Shown piece by piece: positions 22,319-25,423 of a stretch of 25,423 bases of DNA (positions are counted from its first letter, which is position 1; each line of letters begins with the position of its first letter). A program made the position numbers and the translations under genes. The notes under the pieces are model-generated. The model ran no database searches. It had not been told where the DNA came from and saw only the letters and a program-made list of their open reading frames with translations. The stretch spans positions 1 to 25,423 of the forward strand of contig WOZA01000072.1 in the NCBI GenBank assembly GCA_011620505.1, read 5' to 3'. The DNA is from Anaerolineaceae bacterium. Lineage in GTDB: Bacteria > Chloroflexota > Anaerolineae > Anaerolineales > Anaerolineaceae.

Positions 22319-24814
22319 ATGGCGAAAGTTACGGAAAAGTACGCAAATTTCATCAAGTTGGAGCGCAGTAAAGGCTATCAAAATACTGCGGTAATGGGTG
22401 GATTTGGCGCACTCGCAAATACCTGGCCTGCCGAAGCGCGAGAATCTGGTTTGTCAGAATCCCTGATCACCAGGGTTTCACAACTCTTAAAGAAGTATGA
22501 AGGCAGATCACCCGAGGATCGCAGGAAAGATCTGATTGAGCTGACCTCCTGGCTGGGGTTGACCGAAATAGGGCACTTTCCTGCTGCCGCAAGTGAAGCA
22601 CCCGCACCACAACCTGTTGCTCAAACTGCATCAAAACCCACCCCTGCAATCGCATCAAAAAAGGCAGGGCAATCCACCCAACCAAGCAGCACGAAGAAAA
22701 CCGCTCCTCCTGCAAAGCCCACTCAGCCTCAGATGGGTCTCGAAGCGTCCGTCAGTGTTATTCGGGGAGTTGGGGAAAACCAAGTCAAAAACCTTGCCAA
22801 ACTTGGGATTTTCAGCATCCGTGACTTGCTTTACCATTTTCCCCGGCGCTATGATGATTACTCGAAACTGAAAACGATCAACCAATTGCGCATCGGAGAA
22901 GAGGCAACCATCGTTGCCAGCGTGAACAATGTCGCCAGGATCCCGACCCGAAAAGGTCGCACTCTGATCGAAGCGGTCGTTACGGACGCAACCGGCAGTA
23001 TGCGGTTGTTGTGGTTCAACCAGGAGTGGCATCTCCGTAATTTACGCCAGGGTATGATGATCTCCATCTCCGGTAAGATTGACACTTATTTGGGGCGCCC
23101 GGTTATTTGGCATCCGGAGTACGAACCCATTGACCAGCAGCAGCTCAATACCAACCGGATTGTGCCGGTGTACCCGCTGACTGCTAAAGTCACCCAAAAG
23201 TGGCTGCGCCGGACGATTTTTTCCACTCTCAAGTACTGGGTTCCGCGTATCAGCGATATGCTTACGGACCAGATCCGGGAACGAGCCGGGGTGATCGGAC
23301 TGCAGCAAGCCCTTAACGAGGTGCATTTCCCCGATAACATGCAAAATCTCGCCAAGGCGCAAAGGCGGTTGGCGTTCGATGAGCTGTTCCTCCAGCAGCT
23401 TGGCATCATCCAGCAGAAACGTCAATGGCTCGAGTTGAGTGGTAAGCCGTACCCCGTCTCGGATGATTGGCTGCAGGCCCGCATCGACGCGCTGCCCTAT
23501 GAACTCACTGGTGCCCAGGTGCGTACTATCAATGAAATCCGAAAGGATGTCTCGAGCGCTCATCCGATGAATCGCCTCTTGCAAGGAGATGTCGGCTCGG
23601 GTAAGACGGTTGTGGCGCTGGTTGGGATGGCAATGGTCATTTCTCACGGTGCCCAGGCGGCTTTCATGGCGCCTACTGGCATCCTGGCAGAGCAGCACTA
23701 CCAGACCTCCTTGCGCTTAATGACGGAGAGTCATAAAAACCAAGCTGCCTTCCTTGAGCCTGGGCAGGTGCGTTTGTTGACCGGGGATACCTCGCAGTCG
23801 GACCGTAAAGACATCGCTGCAGGGTTGGAAAATGGCTACATCAAGCTCCTGATCGGCACGCACGCGCTGATAGAAGACCCGGTCAGGTTTCAGAATTTGC
23901 AAATGGTTGTTGTGGATGAGCAGCACCGGTTTGGCGTCGCCCAGAGGGCAGCACTGCGAAAAAAGGGCGACAATCCCCACTTGCTGGTAATGACCGCCAC
24001 GCCCATTCCGCGTTCACTCCAATTGACGGTTTTTGGCGGGCTGGACGTGAGTGTGATGGATGAGATGCCCAAGGGGCGAATTCCCATCAGCACCAGCATC
24101 GCTTTTCCGACGGAACGCGAGAGAGTTTATGATCGCATCCGGGATGAAGTGGAGCGTGGGCACCAGGCTTTCATCATCTACCCGCTGGTGGAAGCGGGCG
24201 AGAATGACGAGGTCAAGGCAGCGGTGGAAGAGCAGGAACGCCTTCAGCAAGAAGTTTTTCCGGAATTGCGGGTGGGGCTGGTGCATGGAAGGCTCAAACC
24301 TGCTGAGAAAGACGCGGTGATGCTGAGTTTTCGGAAAGGCGACTTTGATATCCTGGTTTCAACATCGGTCGTGGAAGTCGGTGTGGACATTCCGAATGCC
24401 ACGATCATGATCATTGAAGGAGCAAACCGCTTTGGTCTGGCGCAGTTGCACCAGTTCCGCGGTCGGGTGGGGCGCGGCGATGCGCCTTCCTATTGTTTCC
24501 TGATACCGGACACGGAAGATATAGCTGAAAACAAACGTTTATTAATCATGACCCAGACGAATGATGGTTTTGTTCTGGCAGAGCAGGACCTGAAAGACAG
24601 AGGTCCTGGAGATTTCCTTGGCACTCGCCAGGCGGGTTTCAACGAGTTCAAGATGGCTTCGTTGGCAGACGTGCGCCTGATCCATCTTGCCAGGGAGGTC
24701 GCGGAAGAAGTGCTGGAAGCAGACCCTGATCTGGAATCACCCGAACACCTACCGTTGAAGCAGGCTGTAGAAAAAATCTTGCCATCCAATGATGGCGATG
24801 GAGATGTGAGTTGA
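22319..24814 (+). CDS. recG: ATP-dependent DNA helicase RecG
   Basis: Superfamily 2 helicase that reverses stalled replication forks and processes branched DNA. The 831-residue protein begins with a helical extension (about 1-85), then an Ala/Pro/Lys linker (about 88-138). The wedge domain starts near 142 (SVIRGVGENQVKNL, FPRRYDDYS) and carries the OB fold. Helicase motifs include GDVGSGKT (423-430), DEQH (533-536), TATPIPRSL, DILVSTSVVEVGVDIP and QFRGRVGRG, with the C-terminal GPGDFLGTRQAG translocation motif. Shine-Dalgarno support is weak (AAGG about 14 nt before the ATG). It follows the dak terminator and overlaps coaD by one base. Confidence 0.96.
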   Translation: MAKVTEKYANFIKLERSKGYQNTAVMGGFGALANTWPAEARESGLSESLITRVSQLLKKYEGRSPEDRRKDLIELTSWLGLTEIGHFPAAASEAPAPQPVAQTASKPTPAIASKKAGQSTQPSSTKKTAPPAKPTQPQMGLEASVSVIRGVGENQVKNLAKLGIFSIRDLLYHFPRRYDDYSKLKTINQLRIGEEATIVASVNNVARIPTRKGRTLIEAVVTDATGSMRLLWFNQEWHLRNLRQGMMISISGKIDTYLGRPVIWHPEYEPIDQQQLNTNRIVPVYPLTAKVTQKWLRRTIFSTLKYWVPRISDMLTDQIRERAGVIGLQQALNEVHFPDNMQNLAKAQRRLAFDELFLQQLGIIQQKRQWLELSGKPYPVSDDWLQARIDALPYELTGAQVRTINEIRKDVSSAHPMNRLLQGDVGSGKTVVALVGMAMVISHGAQAAFMAPTGILAEQHYQTSLRLMTESHKNQAAFLEPGQVRLLTGDTSQSDRKDIAAGLENGYIKLLIGTHALIEDPVRFQNLQMVVVDEQHRFGVAQRAALRKKGDNPHLLVMTATPIPRSLQLTVFGGLDVSVMDEMPKGRIPISTSIAFPTERERVYDRIRDEVERGHQAFIIYPLVEAGENDEVKAAVEEQERLQQEVFPELRVGLVHGRLKPAEKDAVMLSFRKGDFDILVSTSVVEVGVDIPNATIMIIEGANRFGLAQLHQFRGRVGRGDAPSYCFLIPDTEDIAENKRLLIMTQTNDGFVLAEQDLKDRGPGDFLGTRQAGFNEFKMASLADVRLIHLAREVAEEVLEADPDLESPEHLPLKQAVEKILPSNDGDGDVS

Positions 24815-25332
24815 TGACTAAAGTCGTATTTCCTGGCACGTTTGACCCCATCCACTATGGGCATGTTGATATCGTAATGCGAGCTGCAAACCTGTTCGAT
24901 GAAGTGGTTGTGGCGGTCTACGATAAGCCGCTTAAGAATCTGCTTTTTTCTCCTGAGCAGCGCATCAGCCTGGTGCGGGAAGTCCTGAAATCAGAGAGCC
25001 TTATCACAGTCATCGGTTACTCTGGTCTGACGGTGAATTTTGCGCGGGAGATTGGTGCCAAGGCTATCGTCAGGGGTTTGCGGGTATTCTCAGATTTTGA
25101 GTACGAATTCCGCATGGCGCTGGCAAATAATCGGCTGGATGCCGAAATCGACACCATCGCTCTGATCACAACCGAAGAAAATACCTTCTTGTCTTCGTCG
25201 ACCGTTAAAGAAATTGCTTCTTTAGGCGGGGATGTAAGCACCATGGTACCGCCAGTAGTCAACCTGGCACTCAAAGCGTACTTTCAGAACCAGGTCAACG
25301 ACCCAAAGCCTGAAATTAATCCTTTGGAATAA
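24814..25332 (+). CDS. coaD: Phosphopantetheine adenylyltransferase
   Basis: Nucleotidyltransferase of the penultimate step in coenzyme A synthesis, joining 4'-phosphopantetheine and ATP to give dephospho-CoA. The 172-residue protein has the signature GTFDPIHYGH (8-17), the RGLR substrate motif (89-92) and EYEFRMALANNRL (97-109), and the C-terminal SSSTVKEIA segment that binds ATP. ATG at 24814 shares its A with the recG stop (TGATG); an in-frame TTG one codon earlier is a weaker alternative. Length is normal. The remaining 91 bases to the window end show no terminator or gene. Confidence 0.96.
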   Translation: MTKVVFPGTFDPIHYGHVDIVMRAANLFDEVVVAVYDKPLKNLLFSPEQRISLVREVLKSESLITVIGYSGLTVNFAREIGAKAIVRGLRVFSDFEYEFRMALANNRLDAEIDTIALITTEENTFLSSSTVKEIASLGGDVSTMVPPVVNLALKAYFQNQVNDPKPEINPLE

Positions 25333-25423
25333 CCTGGAATGGTTGGAACGAGAAAAAAGGCTGGTAAACAGCGATTTAGATTTGTCTGATTAGTGATAAA
25401 CTTAAAGAGTATCAACAAGTATT

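Noticed and set aside
1..25423. CRISPR arrays, tRNA or rRNA genes, insertion sequences, prophage or defence genes
   Set aside because: None seen: no regular spacer repeats, cloverleaf sequences, transposase motifs or foreign-looking gene blocks in the window.

Overview
The window carries the complete run of a bacterial division and cell-wall (dcw) cluster, followed by a housekeeping block. Base composition is roughly balanced. Proteins give the best taxonomic hints: a MurG with GGTGGG instead of GGTGGH, a RecG with an N-terminal helical extension, a tail-anchored Ser/Thr kinase, and rpmB-asp23-dak-recG-coaD synteny. Together these suggest a Chloroflexota bacterium, most likely of class Anaerolineae. 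This placement is an inference from family knowledge and was not tested by a search.

Left two thirds (minus strand, read from about 17.5 kb down to 0.1 kb): mraZ, rsmH, an ftsL/divIC-like gene, ftsI, murF, mraY, murD, ftsW, murG, a CvpA-like membrane gene, murC, murB, ddl, ftsQ, ftsA and ftsZ. The genes overlap or sit within about 30 nt of each other, so the block reads as one operon. It starts at a sigma70-type promoter (TTGCAT-N17-TATAAT) upstream of mraZ and ends at a hairpin plus T-rich terminator past ftsZ. The products make lipid II (MurF, MraY, MurD, MurG, MurC, MurB, Ddl), polymerise it at the septum (FtsW, FtsI) and build the divisome (FtsL-like, FtsQ, FtsA, FtsZ). murE is missing from its usual place between ftsI and murF. 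Four 10-bp-spaced repeats resembling MraZ boxes lie on the mraZ promoter and early leader, which predicts autoregulation.

Right third: a 425-bp divergent intergenic region separates mraZ from a plus-strand Ser/Thr kinase gene that appears to be leaderless and is coupled to rpe. A bidirectional terminator separates rpe from convergent rpmB. rpmB and asp23-dak diverge from a compact, nearly symmetric promoter region. A strong GNRA-loop terminator follows dak, then recG and coaD form a last coupled pair.

No rRNA, tRNA, CRISPR array, insertion sequence or prophage was seen. The region is mostly conserved housekeeping. The points most worth a second look are the MraZ box array, the MurG that lacks two histidines usually invariant in the family, the 77-nt ftsW/murG overlap, the CvpA-like gene inside the cluster, and the leaderless kinase.
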